A stretch of DNA of 64,000 bases, from positions 248,001-312,000 of the forward strand of contig NZ_CP051261.1 of NCBI RefSeq assembly GCF_014236855.1, given 5' to 3'. The notes beneath the pieces were generated by a model. It ran no database searches. It saw only the letters and a program-made list of their open reading frames with translations, and was not told where the DNA came from. This DNA comes from Xanthomonas sp. SI (GTDB taxonomy: Bacteria > Pseudomonadota > Gammaproteobacteria > Xanthomonadales > Xanthomonadaceae). Shown one piece after another: positions 35,186 through 44,375 of the stretch. Positions within the stretch are counted from its first letter, which is position 1; every line of letters starts with the position of its first letter. Position numbers and translations under genes: made by a program.

Positions 35186-36466
35186 ATGCCAGTAGCCCGT
35201 CCCGTCGCCATTCTCGGCGGCGTCCGTATTCCGTTTTGCCGGCAGAACACGGCGTATGCGGATGTCGGGAACCTCGGCATGTCGGTGCGGACGCTGGGCG
35301 CCCTGGTCGAGCGCTATGGCCTGCACGGCCAGCAGCTGGGCGAGGTGGCGATGGGGGCGGTGATCAAGCACTCCAGCGACTGGAACCTGGGCCGCGAGGC
35401 CGCGCTGTCGTCCGGCCTGTCGCCGCTGACGCCGGGCATCACCCTGCAGCGCGCCTGCGGCACCAGCCTGGACAGCATCATCACCGTGGCCAACAAGATC
35501 GCGCTGGGGCAGATCGAGTCGGGCATCGGCGGCGGTTCGGACACCACCTCGGAAGTGCCGATCGTGTACGGCAAGAAGCTGCGCGCGCGGCTGCTGGCCG
35601 CCAACCGCGCCAAGACCACCGGCGACAAGATCCGCGCGCTGACCCGCAGCTTCAAGTTCGCCGAACTCAAGCCGGAGTTTCCCGGCGTGGCCGAGCCGCG
35701 CACCGGCAAGAGCATGGGCGACCACTGCGAGGACATGGCCAAGCAGTGGAACATCGCGCGAGACTCGCAGGACGCCTGGGCAGTGTCCTCGCACCACAAG
35801 CTGGCCGCAGCCTACGAGCGCGGCTTCTTCGCCGACCTGATCGCACCGTTCCGCGGCGTGGAGCGCGACAACATCCTGCGCGCCGACACCTCGCTGGAGA
35901 AGCTCGCCACGCTGAAGCCGGCGTTCGACAAGACCAGTGGTCGCGGCACTCTGACCGCGGCCAACTCCACCCCGCTGACCGACGGCGCCGCCGCGGTGCT
36001 GCTGGCCTCGGAGGAATGGGCGCAGGCGCACGGCCATGTGCCGATAGCGTATCTGCGCGATGCGCAGGTCGCGGCGGTGGATTTCGTGCACGGCGAAGGC
36101 CTGCTGATGGCGCCGACCATCGCCGTGCCGGACATGCTCAAGCGGCATAACCTGAGCCTGCAGGACTTCGATATCTACGAAATCCACGAGGCCTTCGCCG
36201 CGCAGGTGCTGTGCACGCTGCGCGCCTGGGAGAGCGAGGACTACTGCCGCACCCGGCTCGGCCTGGATGCGCCGCTGGGGCAGATCGATCCGGCCAAGAT
36301 CAATCCGCTGGGGTCCTCGCTGGCCACCGGCCACCCGTTCGCCGCGACCGGCGCGCGCATCGTCGCCACGGTAGCCAAGCAGCTGGTCGAACGCGGCGGC
36401 GGGCGTGCGCTGATCTCGATCTGCACCGCCGGCGGCATGGGCGTGGTGGCGATCGTCGAGCGCTGA
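35186..36466 (+). CDS. Acetyl-CoA C-acyltransferase (thiolase, FadI-like)
   Basis: 426 residues from ATG 35186, with GCGAGG upstream. Thiolase active-site residues: nucleophilic Cys in LQRACGTSLDSI (about 94), the general base His in YEIHEAFAAQ, and the second Cys in SICTAGGMGV, with NPLGSSLATGHPFAATGAR before it. The length and the segment GVAEPRTGKSMGDHCEDMAK resemble FadI/trifunctional beta-subunit thiolases rather than the shorter biosynthetic PhaA. It would do the last step of fatty acid beta-oxidation. No fadJ partner is adjacent. Confidence 0.9.
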   Translation: MPVARPVAILGGVRIPFCRQNTAYADVGNLGMSVRTLGALVERYGLHGQQLGEVAMGAVIKHSSDWNLGREAALSSGLSPLTPGITLQRACGTSLDSIITVANKIALGQIESGIGGGSDTTSEVPIVYGKKLRARLLAANRAKTTGDKIRALTRSFKFAELKPEFPGVAEPRTGKSMGDHCEDMAKQWNIARDSQDAWAVSSHHKLAAAYERGFFADLIAPFRGVERDNILRADTSLEKLATLKPAFDKTSGRGTLTAANSTPLTDGAAAVLLASEEWAQAHGHVPIAYLRDAQVAAVDFVHGEGLLMAPTIAVPDMLKRHNLSLQDFDIYEIHEAFAAQVLCTLRAWESEDYCRTRLGLDAPLGQIDPAKINPLGSSLATGHPFAATGARIVATVAKQLVERGGGRALISICTAGGMGVVAIVER

Positions 36467-36696
36467 GCCGCGTCGTGCGGTCCGCGCGCCTGTGTGCGTC
36501 GGACCGCGAAGGCGTGCAGGGGATGGCGCCGGGCACGCCGCCAGAGAGGCGGAGCGTGGCTCGACGCGGCCACGCCGACACCATCGTCGTACGCGTCTTC
36601 CTGCCATCGCCCGCCAGCAGCGCTTGCCGCTGCGCTACCATGCGCGCCGATCCGCCTGCACCACGCAGGCCGAACGGCGCGCAGGGGGCGCATGCC

Positions 36697-37266
36697 ATGA
36701 ACCAGCAGGACAGCTTCAATCCGTATCAGGCGCCCGACGCCGCCATCCAGGCCACCACCATGCCGCCGCTGCCGGGCGAGACGCTGTGGCGCGATGGCGA
36801 CGACTTGCTGTGCCTGCGCGATACGCCGTTCCCGGCGCATTGCGTCAAGTGCGGAGTGGCGTTGCGCAACGACGAACTGAAGAAGCGCACGTTCTACTGG
36901 CATGCGCCGGGCTGGTACGTGCTGATCCTGGTGAGCGTGGTGATCTACGCGATCGCGGCGATGATCGCGCGCAAGCGCAGCATCCATGTGCTCGGCATGT
37001 GCGCCGAGCATCGGCGCCGACGCAACCGCTTCGTGCTGCTCACGGCGGCGGCGTTCGTGGCCGGGCCGCTGCTGGGGTTCGCCGTCGGCAATGAGGCCGG
37101 GATTTGGCTGGGCCTGGGACTGTTCCTGGCCATGCTGGTCGCCGGCCTGCTCGGCGCGCGCATCCTGGTGCCGCGGCGCATGGACGAACGCTATGCGCGC
37201 TACAAGGGCGTGGCGCCCGCATTCCTGGCGCGCCTGCCGGCGCTGCCGGCCGCGTTGCGGCGCTGA
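36697..37266 (+). CDS. Small membrane protein with N-terminal cysteine pair
   Basis: 189 residues. The N-terminus MNQQDSFNPYQAPDA is followed by a CVKCGV pair at about residues 49-54, then three hydrophobic segments (WYVLILVSVVIYAIAAMI, LLTAAAFVAGPLLGFAVG, GLGLFLAMLVAGLLGARIL). FNPYQAPD-type starts with a zinc-ribbon-like pair are common among small membrane proteins of unknown function in this group. Preceded by a GC-rich 230-base gap with no gene. Confidence 0.7.
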   Translation: MNQQDSFNPYQAPDAAIQATTMPPLPGETLWRDGDDLLCLRDTPFPAHCVKCGVALRNDELKKRTFYWHAPGWYVLILVSVVIYAIAAMIARKRSIHVLGMCAEHRRRRNRFVLLTAAAFVAGPLLGFAVGNEAGIWLGLGLFLAMLVAGLLGARILVPRRMDERYARYKGVAPAFLARLPALPAALRR

Positions 37267-37314
37267 GCCGATCGGTTCGGCCGGCCGAGCGCTGGATTCG
37301 CAATCGTTGAACGA

Positions 37315-37346
37315 GAAAGCCGGCGCCGGCTGCAGCCGACGCCGGC
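37315..37346 (-). terminator. Terminator of the hem unit
   Basis: GCCGGCG-C-CGGCT / AGCCG-A-CGCCGGC forms a 12-pair stem with one mismatch (37319-37346). Read on the minus strand it is followed by TTTCTCGTT. It lies 35 bases beyond the hemY stop codon. Confidence 0.5.
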
Positions 37347-37380
37347 CCCGGTCAACGGTGCGTCATCCCTGCTACCGCGT

Positions 37381-38652
37381 TCATTCCTGCAGGCGCGGGA
37401 AACCGTGTTCGTCGCGGCGCTCGGCGCTGTCCGGATCCGGATCGATCGGAATCACCACCGGCGCGCTGGCCGCGGGCAGCGGCTGGGCGAGTTCGCCGCG
37501 TTGCAGGCGCAGCGCGTTGGCGTAGCAGTGCTGCGCCAGGACCGGGTCGCCGGCCTCGGCATAGCCATCGCCGAACGCCTCCCAGGCTTCGGCGCCGGCG
37601 CCCAGCGCCAGTGCGCGGTGCAGGAACTCCTCCGATTGCGGCCATTGCTGCTGCTGACGCGCCAGCCGCGCCAGGGTCAGCAGCAGCCCCGGGCTGTCCG
37701 GATGGCTCTGCAGCCAGCGCTGCGCGCTGGCGCGGCGCGAATCGTATTTTTCCACTGGCAGGCGTCCGTACAGCGCCGCCAGGCCTTCGTCCCAGCGCGT
37801 TTCCAGTGCCTGTTCCACCGCGCGCAGCGCCGCGTCGTCCCAGTGCAGTGCGGCGGCGCGGGTGGCATAGGCCTCGACCACCGCCGGTTCGCTGCGCTGC
37901 GACTTGGGCAGGCTTTCCCAGCGTTCGGCCAGCGCGTTGGCATCGTCCGCCTGCTGCAGCGAGGCGGCGGCCAGACGCGATTCCAACGGACCGATCGCTT
38001 CCAGCGGCAAGGCCTGCTGCTGGCGGATCGCACCAAGCTGGCCATAGGCCTCGCCGGCACGGCCAATGCTGGTCAGCGCCTCGGTGCGCAGCAGCAAGCC
38101 GCGCGGCGGCAACGGCTGCGCCGCGGCCACGTCCAGCGCATTGATCGCATCGACCGGCCGTTGCTGGGCGAGAAGACGTTCGCCCTGCAGCAGCGCGTGC
38201 GCGCCGGCGTCGCGTTCGCTCAGGCGCTGCAGGTAGCGGCTGGTCGCCTCCGCGTCGGCGCGCGCATCGGCCACGCGGACCGCCGCGACCAGGGCGATGG
38301 CGCTGACGTCGGGATCTTCCGCAGCGGCATTGAGCTGTTTCTCGGCGCGCGTCCACTGACCGTTGTGCAGCGCGGTCAGGCCTTCGATCAGGCGCGCGCG
38401 CGATTGCTTGCGGCGATGCCGGCCCCAGGCGCGGAACGGGAAGCTGAGCAGGTTCCACAGCAGCAACAGCACAAGGAAGGCGATCACCAGCAGCAGCGCC
38501 GCCTGCGGCAGCGGCGAGATGTAGTCGTTGCCACCGGCGCGCACGATCACTTCGCCGAGGTCGCCCAGCTTGTCCTGCGCCAGCCACTGCGCGCCGATCA
38601 CGCCCAGGGCGATCACCACCAGCAACACGATCAGGGAACGGAGGGATTTCAT
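37381..38652 (-). CDS. hemY: HemY-like heme biosynthesis-associated membrane protein
   Basis: 423 residues from ATG 38652. Two N-terminal membrane segments (LIVLLVVIALGVIGAQWLAQ and ALLLVIAFLVLLLLWNLLSF) with the family segment VIVRAGGNDYISPLPQAALL between them, then TPR-like helices to the end. This is the proteobacterial HemY_N/TPR family found next to hemX and hemD, not protoporphyrinogen oxidase. Its role in heme synthesis is inferred from gene order in many proteobacteria. Its ATG overlaps the hemX stop by four bases. Confidence 0.9.
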   Translation of the reverse strand: MKSLRSLIVLLVVIALGVIGAQWLAQDKLGDLGEVIVRAGGNDYISPLPQAALLLVIAFLVLLLLWNLLSFPFRAWGRHRRKQSRARLIEGLTALHNGQWTRAEKQLNAAAEDPDVSAIALVAAVRVADARADAEATSRYLQRLSERDAGAHALLQGERLLAQQRPVDAINALDVAAAQPLPPRGLLLRTEALTSIGRAGEAYGQLGAIRQQQALPLEAIGPLESRLAAASLQQADDANALAERWESLPKSQRSEPAVVEAYATRAAALHWDDAALRAVEQALETRWDEGLAALYGRLPVEKYDSRRASAQRWLQSHPDSPGLLLTLARLARQQQQWPQSEEFLHRALALGAGAEAWEAFGDGYAEAGDPVLAQHCYANALRLQRGELAQPLPAASAPVVIPIDPDPDSAERRDEHGFPRLQE

Positions 38653-39626
38653 GGTTGGCTCCTTGCGTCGCGCATGCTGCGCAACTGCTGCAGGGTGGTG
38701 CCCAGCTCGGGGACGGCCGGACGCAGGGCGGCGTTGCGCAGGGTCTGCAATGTGGCACGGCGTTCGCGCAGTGGCGCCGAATCGGGCCACAGGCGTTGCA
38801 GCCAGGTGCCGGCGCGGGTCAGCGCGCCGCGGTAGCCGCGCGCGTCGCCACGCTCCAGCGCGGCGCGCGCCAGGCTCAGGTCCAGCTGCAGCGCGTCGCG
38901 CGCGGCGACCCGCTCCGAACGCGCGACCAGCACGCCGCCCTGGGCGGGGCGGATCTTGACCAGCGGCGACAGCAGCCGTTGCCACAGCGGCGCTTGCATG
39001 CGCTCGGGCAGTTGCGTGGGCAAGGCCTCCAGGCTGGCGGCGAAGGCGTCCAGCTGCGCCGACAGCCGCGCCTGCGGGCCCTCGCCGAGCGCGTCCAGCG
39101 CGGTGCGTTCCTGCAGCAACACCTGGCGCAGGTTGAGATAGCGCGGATCGTCCACGCCTTCCAGCACGCCGCTGGCCACCGCATAGGCGCGGCGGGCGCC
39201 CTGGGTGTCGCCAGCCACGTCCAGGCGCTGCTGGCCCTGGCTCAGCAGCAGTTCCACCTCGTCCAGGCGCAGCGCCTGCGCGCCGTGGCGATTGGAGTCG
39301 GCGAGCTTGGCGACGTTGTCTTCGAGCAGCGCGCTGCGCTGGCTCAGGCCGAGCATCTCGTCGCGCAGCACGCGGTTGGTACTGGCCGCGTCCTGGACCC
39401 GCTGCACGGTGGCGCGCTGGTCGCGGCGCAGCGTTTCCAGATTCTGTTGCAGGGCCTGCACCTGCAGTTGGGTCTCGGATTGCTCGGCCAGCGCGCGCGC
39501 ATTGCGCGCCTGCCACCACTCCCAGCCGCGCCAACCGGCCAGCGCGAGCGCAACCAGCATGGCCAGTACCAGAAGCAGCCAGATCCAGCGCGTGGAGCGG
39601 CGAGGCGGGGACGAGATTTCGGTCAT
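38649..39626 (-). CDS. hemX: HemX-like membrane protein (uroporphyrinogen-III C-methyltransferase-annotated)
   Basis: 325 residues from ATG 39626; a start at 39638 would abut the Shine-Dalgarno AAAGG directly. One membrane helix (IWLLLVLAMLVALALAGWRG, residues about 15-34), then a coiled-coil region (about 50-110: LQVQALQQNLETLRRDQRAT) and a helical periplasmic domain with LDEVELLLSQGQQRL, typical of HemX. The family is often labelled as a methyltransferase but has no methyltransferase motifs here. Second gene of hemD-hemX-hemY. Confidence 0.88.
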   Translation of the reverse strand: MTEISSPPRRSTRWIWLLLVLAMLVALALAGWRGWEWWQARNARALAEQSETQLQVQALQQNLETLRRDQRATVQRVQDAASTNRVLRDEMLGLSQRSALLEDNVAKLADSNRHGAQALRLDEVELLLSQGQQRLDVAGDTQGARRAYAVASGVLEGVDDPRYLNLRQVLLQERTALDALGEGPQARLSAQLDAFAASLEALPTQLPERMQAPLWQRLLSPLVKIRPAQGGVLVARSERVAARDALQLDLSLARAALERGDARGYRGALTRAGTWLQRLWPDSAPLRERRATLQTLRNAALRPAVPELGTTLQQLRSMRDARSQP

Positions 39627-39744
39627 CGGCGGGGGCATCCTTTTAGCCTGCGTCCCGTCGCGACGATGGCGACGGCCGGACCCACGGCACGCGGGAGCAT
39701 GGCGTGAGCGGCACCGCGCCCGCAAGCCGGGGGACGGCGCGCGT

Positions 39745-40530
39745 TCAGCGAGGTGGCGAACGCGTTACGACCGCGGCGGCGGCTGTGGCCAGTTGCTGCG
39801 GCAGCGGACCGGCGGCGCGCGCGATGTCGGCGAAGCCGAGTTCGGCGGCCAGCGCGGCCAGCCGCGCGCTGGCGGCGACCAGCGGCTGCGCGCGCCAGGC
39901 TGCGGCCAGGTCGTCGGGCAGGTGCTCCAGCACCAGCCGCAGCGCCTCGCCGCTGCTCAGCGCCAGCACGCCCGGCGCCGCGGCGCGCAGCCGGGCGATG
40001 CACGCCGCGGACAGCGGCAACGGCACCCGGCGGTAGACATCGGCGCGCTGCAGCGGCGTGCCGCGCGCCTGCAGGTGCGCGGCGATCAGGCCGCGTCCGC
40101 CGGGCGCGGTGACCAGGCCGACGGCGCCATCGCTGGCCGCCAGCTGCGGCAGCGCCAGCAGGCCGTCGCTGTCCATCCGTTCCGGTACCGCGACCTCGGC
40201 GATGCCATGGCGCCGCAGCGAGCGCGCGGTGCCGGCGCCCACCGCCAGCCAGCATTGCCCGGGCGCCGCCGCCAGCGGCTGCAGCGCCGCGGCCGCGCGC
40301 ACCGCCGCCGGGCTGCTGAAGATCACCCGCGGCGCGGCCAGCGCCAGGGCCAGCGCGCTGCGCGTGGCAGCGTCGTGGCAGGCCTGCAGGCGCCATGGCG
40401 AGACCGCCAGCAGCCGCGCGCCGACCCGCGCCGCGGCCCGCCGCAGCGGCGCGTGCTCGCCCTGCGGGCGCAGCGAGATCAGGGTCCAGGCCGCGGCGGC
40501 AGCGGTTGCATGTGCGCTCATGCCAGGCAT
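39745..40530 (-). CDS. hemD: Uroporphyrinogen-III synthase
   Basis: 261 residues from ATG 40530, chosen because GGGGG lies eight bases upstream; ATG 40521 is an alternative. HemD is poorly conserved, but the visible pattern fits: LISLRPQGEHAPLRRAAARV at the start, VIFSSPAAVRAA, the VGAGTARSLRRHGI turn, and GLVTAPGGRGLIAAHLQ, with two Rossmann-like lobes. It closes hydroxymethylbilane to uroporphyrinogen III. hemC is not in the window. The gap to hemX is 118 bases. Confidence 0.85.
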   Translation of the reverse strand: MPGMSAHATAAAAAWTLISLRPQGEHAPLRRAAARVGARLLAVSPWRLQACHDAATRSALALALAAPRVIFSSPAAVRAAAALQPLAAAPGQCWLAVGAGTARSLRRHGIAEVAVPERMDSDGLLALPQLAASDGAVGLVTAPGGRGLIAAHLQARGTPLQRADVYRRVPLPLSAACIARLRAAAPGVLALSSGEALRLVLEHLPDDLAAAWRAQPLVAASARLAALAAELGFADIARAAGPLPQQLATAAAAVVTRSPPR

Positions 40531-40563
40531 TATGCGAGCCCCCACCGGCAGCACAATCGCACC

Positions 40564-41034
40564 ATGGCAGCGGATCTTCCTTTCGATGCGTTCCTGCAGC
40601 AGCTGCAGCGGCAGTTCGACGCGATGCCGCCGGTGGCGGCGCTGCAGGTCGCGCTGCAGGGCTATGCCGAACGGCGCTTGCAGGTGATCGCGCCGCTGGC
40701 GGCCAACCTCAACGACAAGGGCAACGCCTTCGGCGGCAGCCTGGGCTCGGTGATGACCCTGGCCGGCTGGGCGCTGGTCACTTGCGAACTGCACCGCGCC
40801 GGCCTGCAGGCCGACGTCTACGTCGCCGATACCCAGGTGCGCTACCTGGCGCCGCTGTATGCCGACCTGCACGCGCAGGCCGGCGCCGATGCGCAGGCCG
40901 ACTGGGACATCTTCGTGCAGACCTTCCGCCAGCGCGGCCGTGCCCGGATCGGCATCCAGGCCCAGGTCGGGCCGGCCGATGCCGCCGCGGCGGCCACGCT
41001 GAGCGGGCGTTTCGTCGCCATCGCGAAAGGGTAG
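40564..41034 (+). CDS. YiiD-type hotdog thioesterase
   Basis: 156 residues from ATG 40564, divergent from hemD by 33 bases. The segment PLAANLNDKGNAFGGSLGSV is the hotdog active-site helix of the putative thioesterase domain found at the C-terminus of YiiD; DTQVRYLAPLYADL is the following strand. Substrate unknown. Standing alone here, without the acetyltransferase half that YiiD has. Confidence 0.85.
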   Translation: MAADLPFDAFLQQLQRQFDAMPPVAALQVALQGYAERRLQVIAPLAANLNDKGNAFGGSLGSVMTLAGWALVTCELHRAGLQADVYVADTQVRYLAPLYADLHAQAGADAQADWDIFVQTFRQRGRARIGIQAQVGPADAAAAATLSGRFVAIAKG

Positions 41035-41070
41035 GATGCGCGCACCGCTCGCGCCCATCGGAAACCCGCC

Positions 41071-41490
41071 ATGCACTCGACGTTCCGCGCCCTGGCGCTG
41101 CTGCTGGTGCTGGGTTTCGCCGGCACCGCGCTGGCCGGCAGCCGCAGCCAGCAGAACAAGCTCGACGACCTGCAGACCGCCTACGGCACCGCGATCCGCT
41201 GGAGCGAGTTCGAGTCGGCCTGGGAAGCGGTGGACCCGGCCTACCGGCAGGCGCACCCGCTGACCGATCTGCAACTGGAGCGCTACCGCCAGGTGCAGGT
41301 GTCCTCCTACAAGGTCGGGCGGGTCGGCGCGCTGGACGGCGACGCGGTACGCGATATCGAACTGGGCGTGATCAACCGCAATACCCAGGCCGAGCGCATC
41401 GTGCGCTACCGCGAGCGCTGGCGCTGGGACGCGCAGGCCAAGACCTGGTGGCTGCTGGACGGGCTGCCGGACTTGTGGAACGGCCAGTAG
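41071..41490 (+). CDS. Exported conserved hypothetical protein
   Basis: 139 residues with a signal peptide (LALLLVLGFAGTALAGS). The mature part (NKLDDLQTAYGTAIRWSEFE ... LERYRQVQVSSYKVG ... WWLLDGLPDLW) has an NTF2-like look, with alternating helices then strands, but no domain is firmly recognised. Located 36 bases after the thioesterase gene and 53 before the rhodanese gene, so possibly in one transcript. Confidence 0.75.
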   Translation: MHSTFRALALLLVLGFAGTALAGSRSQQNKLDDLQTAYGTAIRWSEFESAWEAVDPAYRQAHPLTDLQLERYRQVQVSSYKVGRVGALDGDAVRDIELGVINRNTQAERIVRYRERWRWDAQAKTWWLLDGLPDLWNGQ

Positions 41491-41543
41491 CGCCGCCGGC
41501 CAGCTGTGCGACAATCGGCGCCCGCTTCCAGCCCCCTATTCCT

Positions 41544-41978
41544 GTGAACTTCGAAGAACTGCTGGCCTTCGCCGGCCGCAACCCGATGCTGGCCCTGGCC
41601 CTGGTCGGCCTGACCATCGCCCTGATCGTCACTGAAATCGCGCGCCTGTTCCGCGGCTTCAAGACCCTGCGCCCGGCCGAACTGACCCTGCTGATCAATG
41701 CCGGCAACGCGGTCCTGGTCGACCTGTCGGCCGCGGCCGATTTCGAGAAGGGCCATATCGCCGGTAGCCGCAACGCCACGCCGAGCCAGTTCGGTCCCGA
41801 GCACAAGCTGGTGGCCAACGCCAAGTCCTCGCCGGTGGTGCTGGTGTGCCGCACCGGCAATACCGCCGATGCCGCCGCCAAGCAGCTGAAGAAGGCCGGC
41901 TTCGAGCAGGTCTACGTGCTCGACGGCGGCATCGCCGCCTGGCAGCAGGCCGATCTGCCGCTGGTCAAGGGCCGCTGA
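41544..41978 (+). CDS. Membrane-anchored rhodanese (YibN-like)
   Basis: 144 residues from GTG 41544 (VNFEELLAFAGRNPM). One N-terminal membrane helix (LALALVGLTIALIVTEIARL), then a single rhodanese domain: LVDLSAAADFEKGHIAGSRN and the active-site loop VVLVCRTGNTADAA with the catalytic Cys at about 102. Sulfur-transfer or regulatory role. In Escherichia coli yibN-grxC-secB-gpsA are adjacent; here secB follows but grxC is absent from between them. Confidence 0.88.
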   Translation: MNFEELLAFAGRNPMLALALVGLTIALIVTEIARLFRGFKTLRPAELTLLINAGNAVLVDLSAAADFEKGHIAGSRNATPSQFGPEHKLVANAKSSPVVLVCRTGNTADAAAKQLKKAGFEQVYVLDGGIAAWQQADLPLVKGR

Positions 41979-42066
41979 TCGCGCCTCCCGGCCGGGCGCC
42001 GAGCGCCGCAGCCGGCATGTGATAATCCCGAATCTTTCTGTTACCTGAATCCACCGGAGTCAAGAA

Positions 42067-42585
42067 ATGTCCGACGTCACCAACAACGGCGCCACGGCGC
42101 CGGCCGAAGCCGCAACCGGCCCCGCTTTCACCATCGAGAAGATCTACGTCAAGGACGTGTCCTTCGAGTCGCCCAACGCGCCGGCGGTGTTCAACGACAA
42201 CGTGCAGCCGGAGTTGCAGCTCAACCTCAACCAGCGCGTGCAGCGTCTGAACGAGCAGGCCTTCGAAGTGGTGCTCGCGGTGACCCTGACCTGCACCGCC
42301 GCCGGCAAGACCGCGTACGTGGCCGAAGTGCAGCAGGCCGGCGTGTTCGGCCTGGTCGGCCTGGACCCGCAGGCGGTGGACGTGCTGCTCGGCACGCAGT
42401 GCCCGAACATCCTGTTTCCGTACGTGCGTTCGCTGGTCAGCGACCTGATCCAGGCCGGCGGCTTCCCGCCGTTCTTCCTGCAGCCGATCAACTTCGAAGC
42501 GCTGTACGCCGAAACCCTGCGCCAGCGCGCGCAGCAGGGCGAGACCCAGTCGCTCGCCGACTCGGAGCCGGCCGGCAACGCCTGA
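42067..42585 (+). CDS. secB: Protein-export chaperone SecB
   Basis: 172 residues with GGAG ten bases before ATG 42067. The SecB core runs from [19 protein letters not shown] through [17 protein letters not shown] and the invariant [20 protein letters not shown] to [10 protein letters not shown]. The tetramer keeps exported proteins unfolded and hands them to SecA. The gpsA gene starts 18 bases later and is likely co-transcribed. Confidence 0.97.
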   Translation: MSDVTNNGATAPAEAATGPAFTIEKIYVKDVSFESPNAPAVFNDNVQPELQLNLNQRVQRLNEQAFEVVLAVTLTCTAAGKTAYVAEVQQAGVFGLVGLDPQAVDVLLGTQCPNILFPYVRSLVSDLIQAGGFPPFFLQPINFEALYAETLRQRAQQGETQSLADSEPAGNA

Positions 42586-42603
42586 GCGCGTCCGCCGTTC
42601 CAC

Positions 42604-43629
42604 ATGCGCGATAACCCCGCGAAGAAGATCGCCGTTCTCGGCGCCGGCTCCTGGGGCACCGCCCTGGCCGCGCTCGTCGCCCGGCACGGTTTCCCGACCG
42701 TGCTGTGGGGGCGCGACGCCGTCGTCGCCGAGGCGATCCAGCAGCGCCACGAGAACCCGCGCTACCTGCCGCAGATTCCGCTGCCGGCGACCCTGCAGGC
42801 CACCACCGACCTGGCGGCGGCCGTGCACGGCGCCGACTGGATCCTGGTGGTGGTGCCGTCGCACGCGTTCACCGAAACCCTGCACCAGCTGGCGCCGCTG
42901 CGCCCGCCGCAGGCCGGCGTGGCCTGGGCGACCAAGGGCTTCGAGCCCGGATCGGGGCGCTTCCTGCACGAGGTAGCGCAGCAGATCCTGGGCGAGGACG
43001 TGCCGCTGGCGGTGGTGACCGGTCCGTCGTTCGCCAAGGAAGTGGCGCTGGACCTGCCGACCGCGGTGACCGTGCACGGCGATGCCGCGTTCGCGCAGCA
43101 GGTCGCCGACGCGATGCACGGCCCCACCTTCCGCGCCTACACCGGCGACGACATGGTCGGTGCCGAGCTGGGCGGGGCGATGAAGAACGTGCTGGCGGTG
43201 GCCACCGGCGTGGCCGACGGCATGGAGCTGGGCCTGAACGCCCGCGCCGGCCTGATCACCCGCGGCCTCAACGAAATGCTGCGGCTGGCCGCGGCGATCG
43301 GCGGCAAGCCGGAAACCCTGATGGGCCTGGCCGGACTCGGCGATCTGGTGCTGACCTGCACCGGCGACCTGTCGCGCAACCGGCGCCTGGGCCTGGCCCT
43401 GGGCCGCGGGCAGACCCTGCACGATGCGGTTCGCGCGATCGGCCAGGTGGTCGAGTCGGTGCAGACCGCCGACGAGGTGATGCGCCAGGCCGAACGCCAT
43501 GGCATCGACCTGCCGATCTCCAACGCGGTGCGCGCGGTGCTGCACGGCGAACTGACCCCGGCGGTGGGCCTGCAGCAGTTGCTGGCCCGCGAGCAGAAAC
43601 CCGAGTATCCGACCACGCTGTTCAGCTGA
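42604..43629 (+). CDS. gpsA: Glycerol-3-phosphate dehydrogenase [NAD(P)+]
   Basis: 341 residues. N-terminal nucleotide-binding loop [19 protein letters not shown]; family motifs [44 protein letters not shown], the catalytic Lys segment [20 protein letters not shown] and [11 protein letters not shown]. It makes sn-glycerol-3-phosphate for phospholipid synthesis from dihydroxyacetone phosphate. A strong terminator follows at 43647. Confidence 0.97.
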   Translation: MRDNPAKKIAVLGAGSWGTALAALVARHGFPTVLWGRDAVVAEAIQQRHENPRYLPQIPLPATLQATTDLAAAVHGADWILVVVPSHAFTETLHQLAPLRPPQAGVAWATKGFEPGSGRFLHEVAQQILGEDVPLAVVTGPSFAKEVALDLPTAVTVHGDAAFAQQVADAMHGPTFRAYTGDDMVGAELGGAMKNVLAVATGVADGMELGLNARAGLITRGLNEMLRLAAAIGGKPETLMGLAGLGDLVLTCTGDLSRNRRLGLALGRGQTLHDAVRAIGQVVESVQTADEVMRQAERHGIDLPISNAVRAVLHGELTPAVGLQQLLAREQKPEYPTTLFS

Positions 43630-43646
43630 TCGGATCGCTTACCGTT

Positions 43647-43692
43647 ACAGATACGAAAAAGCCCGGCCGAAGCCGGGCTTTTTCGTATCTGT
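43647..43692. terminator. Strong bidirectional terminator after gpsA
   Basis: A 21-bp perfect stem, ACAGATACGAAAAAGCCCGG plus C paired with its complement ending GTATCTGT, with loop CGAA. The T-run lies inside the right arm, and the A-run in the left arm gives a T-run on the other strand, so it works in both directions. Confidence 0.92.
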
Positions 43693-43716
43693 GGTCACTC
43701 GGCACGAACGACACGC

Positions 43717-43748
43717 AAAAAAGAAGCCCGGTCCTGGGACCGGGCTTC
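43717..43748 (-). terminator. Terminator of the Ax21-family gene
   Basis: GAAGCCCGGTCC / GGACCGGGCTTC, 12-bp stem with a tight loop; on the minus strand it is followed by TTTTTTGCG. It lies 55 bases beyond the stop codon of the minus-strand gene at 43803. Confidence 0.88.
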
Positions 43749-43802
43749 GAACCGCGCGCAGCGGGAGAGAGAGACGCGGCGCGCAGTGCTACGCGGTGTC
43801 GC

Positions 43803-44375
43803 TTACCAGCTGAAACGCGGGCCGACGAACCATTCCTTGTCGCCATCGCGGTTCATCTTCAGGTCCGCGCTCAGGCCCCAGTTCTGGTTGAGCTTGGCCT
43901 GGGCGCCGAGGCGGCCATAGAACTCGCCGTCCGGGTTGATGCCGTCCTTCTTGGTGTAGTCCTCGTAACCGCCCAGCGCATACACCTCGAGGTACGGGTT
44001 GAACGCGGTACGGATGCCCACTTCGGCGCTGTAGCCGTTGAACTTGGTGCCGTATTCCGGGTCGAAGCGGTTGTAGGCCACACGGGTCACGAGGTCGGTG
44101 CTGGTCGAGATCTCGTGGTTGTAGCCGGCGCCGATGCGCCACTGGTCGACGTCGACGTCGCCGAAATCGGTCTTCTGGCGGTTGAAGTCGCCGAACACGC
44201 TGAAGTTCGGGTTGATCGCGTAGGAGCCCTTGACGGCCCAACCATCCGCGTCGCCGCCGTCGGCGTCGGTCTTGATGTAACCGCCTTCGACGTAGTTGTA
44301 GGACAGGCCTTCAGCCGCAGAGGCAGCGAACGGCAGAGTGGCCAGGAGGCCGAGAGCGAGCAGAGAAGTCTTCAT
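43803..44375 (-). CDS. ax21: Ax21-family outer membrane beta-barrel protein
   Basis: 190 residues from ATG 44375 with AAGGG upstream. Signal peptide MKTSLLALGLLATLPFAASA, then mature start AEGLSYNYVEGGYIKTDADG, which matches the N-terminal region of Xanthomonas Ax21 (Omp1X). The rest alternates aromatic/hydrophobic strands and ends in Phe-Ser-Trp (GPRFSW), the C-terminal aromatic signal for barrel insertion. Ax21 was once reported as the trigger of rice XA21 immunity and a quorum signal; those reports were retracted, and it is now seen as an outer membrane protein exported in vesicles. Monocistronic with its own terminator. Confidence 0.9.
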   Translation of the reverse strand: MKTSLLALGLLATLPFAASAAEGLSYNYVEGGYIKTDADGGDADGWAVKGSYAINPNFSVFGDFNRQKTDFGDVDVDQWRIGAGYNHEISTSTDLVTRVAYNRFDPEYGTKFNGYSAEVGIRTAFNPYLEVYALGGYEDYTKKDGINPDGEFYGRLGAQAKLNQNWGLSADLKMNRDGDKEWFVGPRFSW

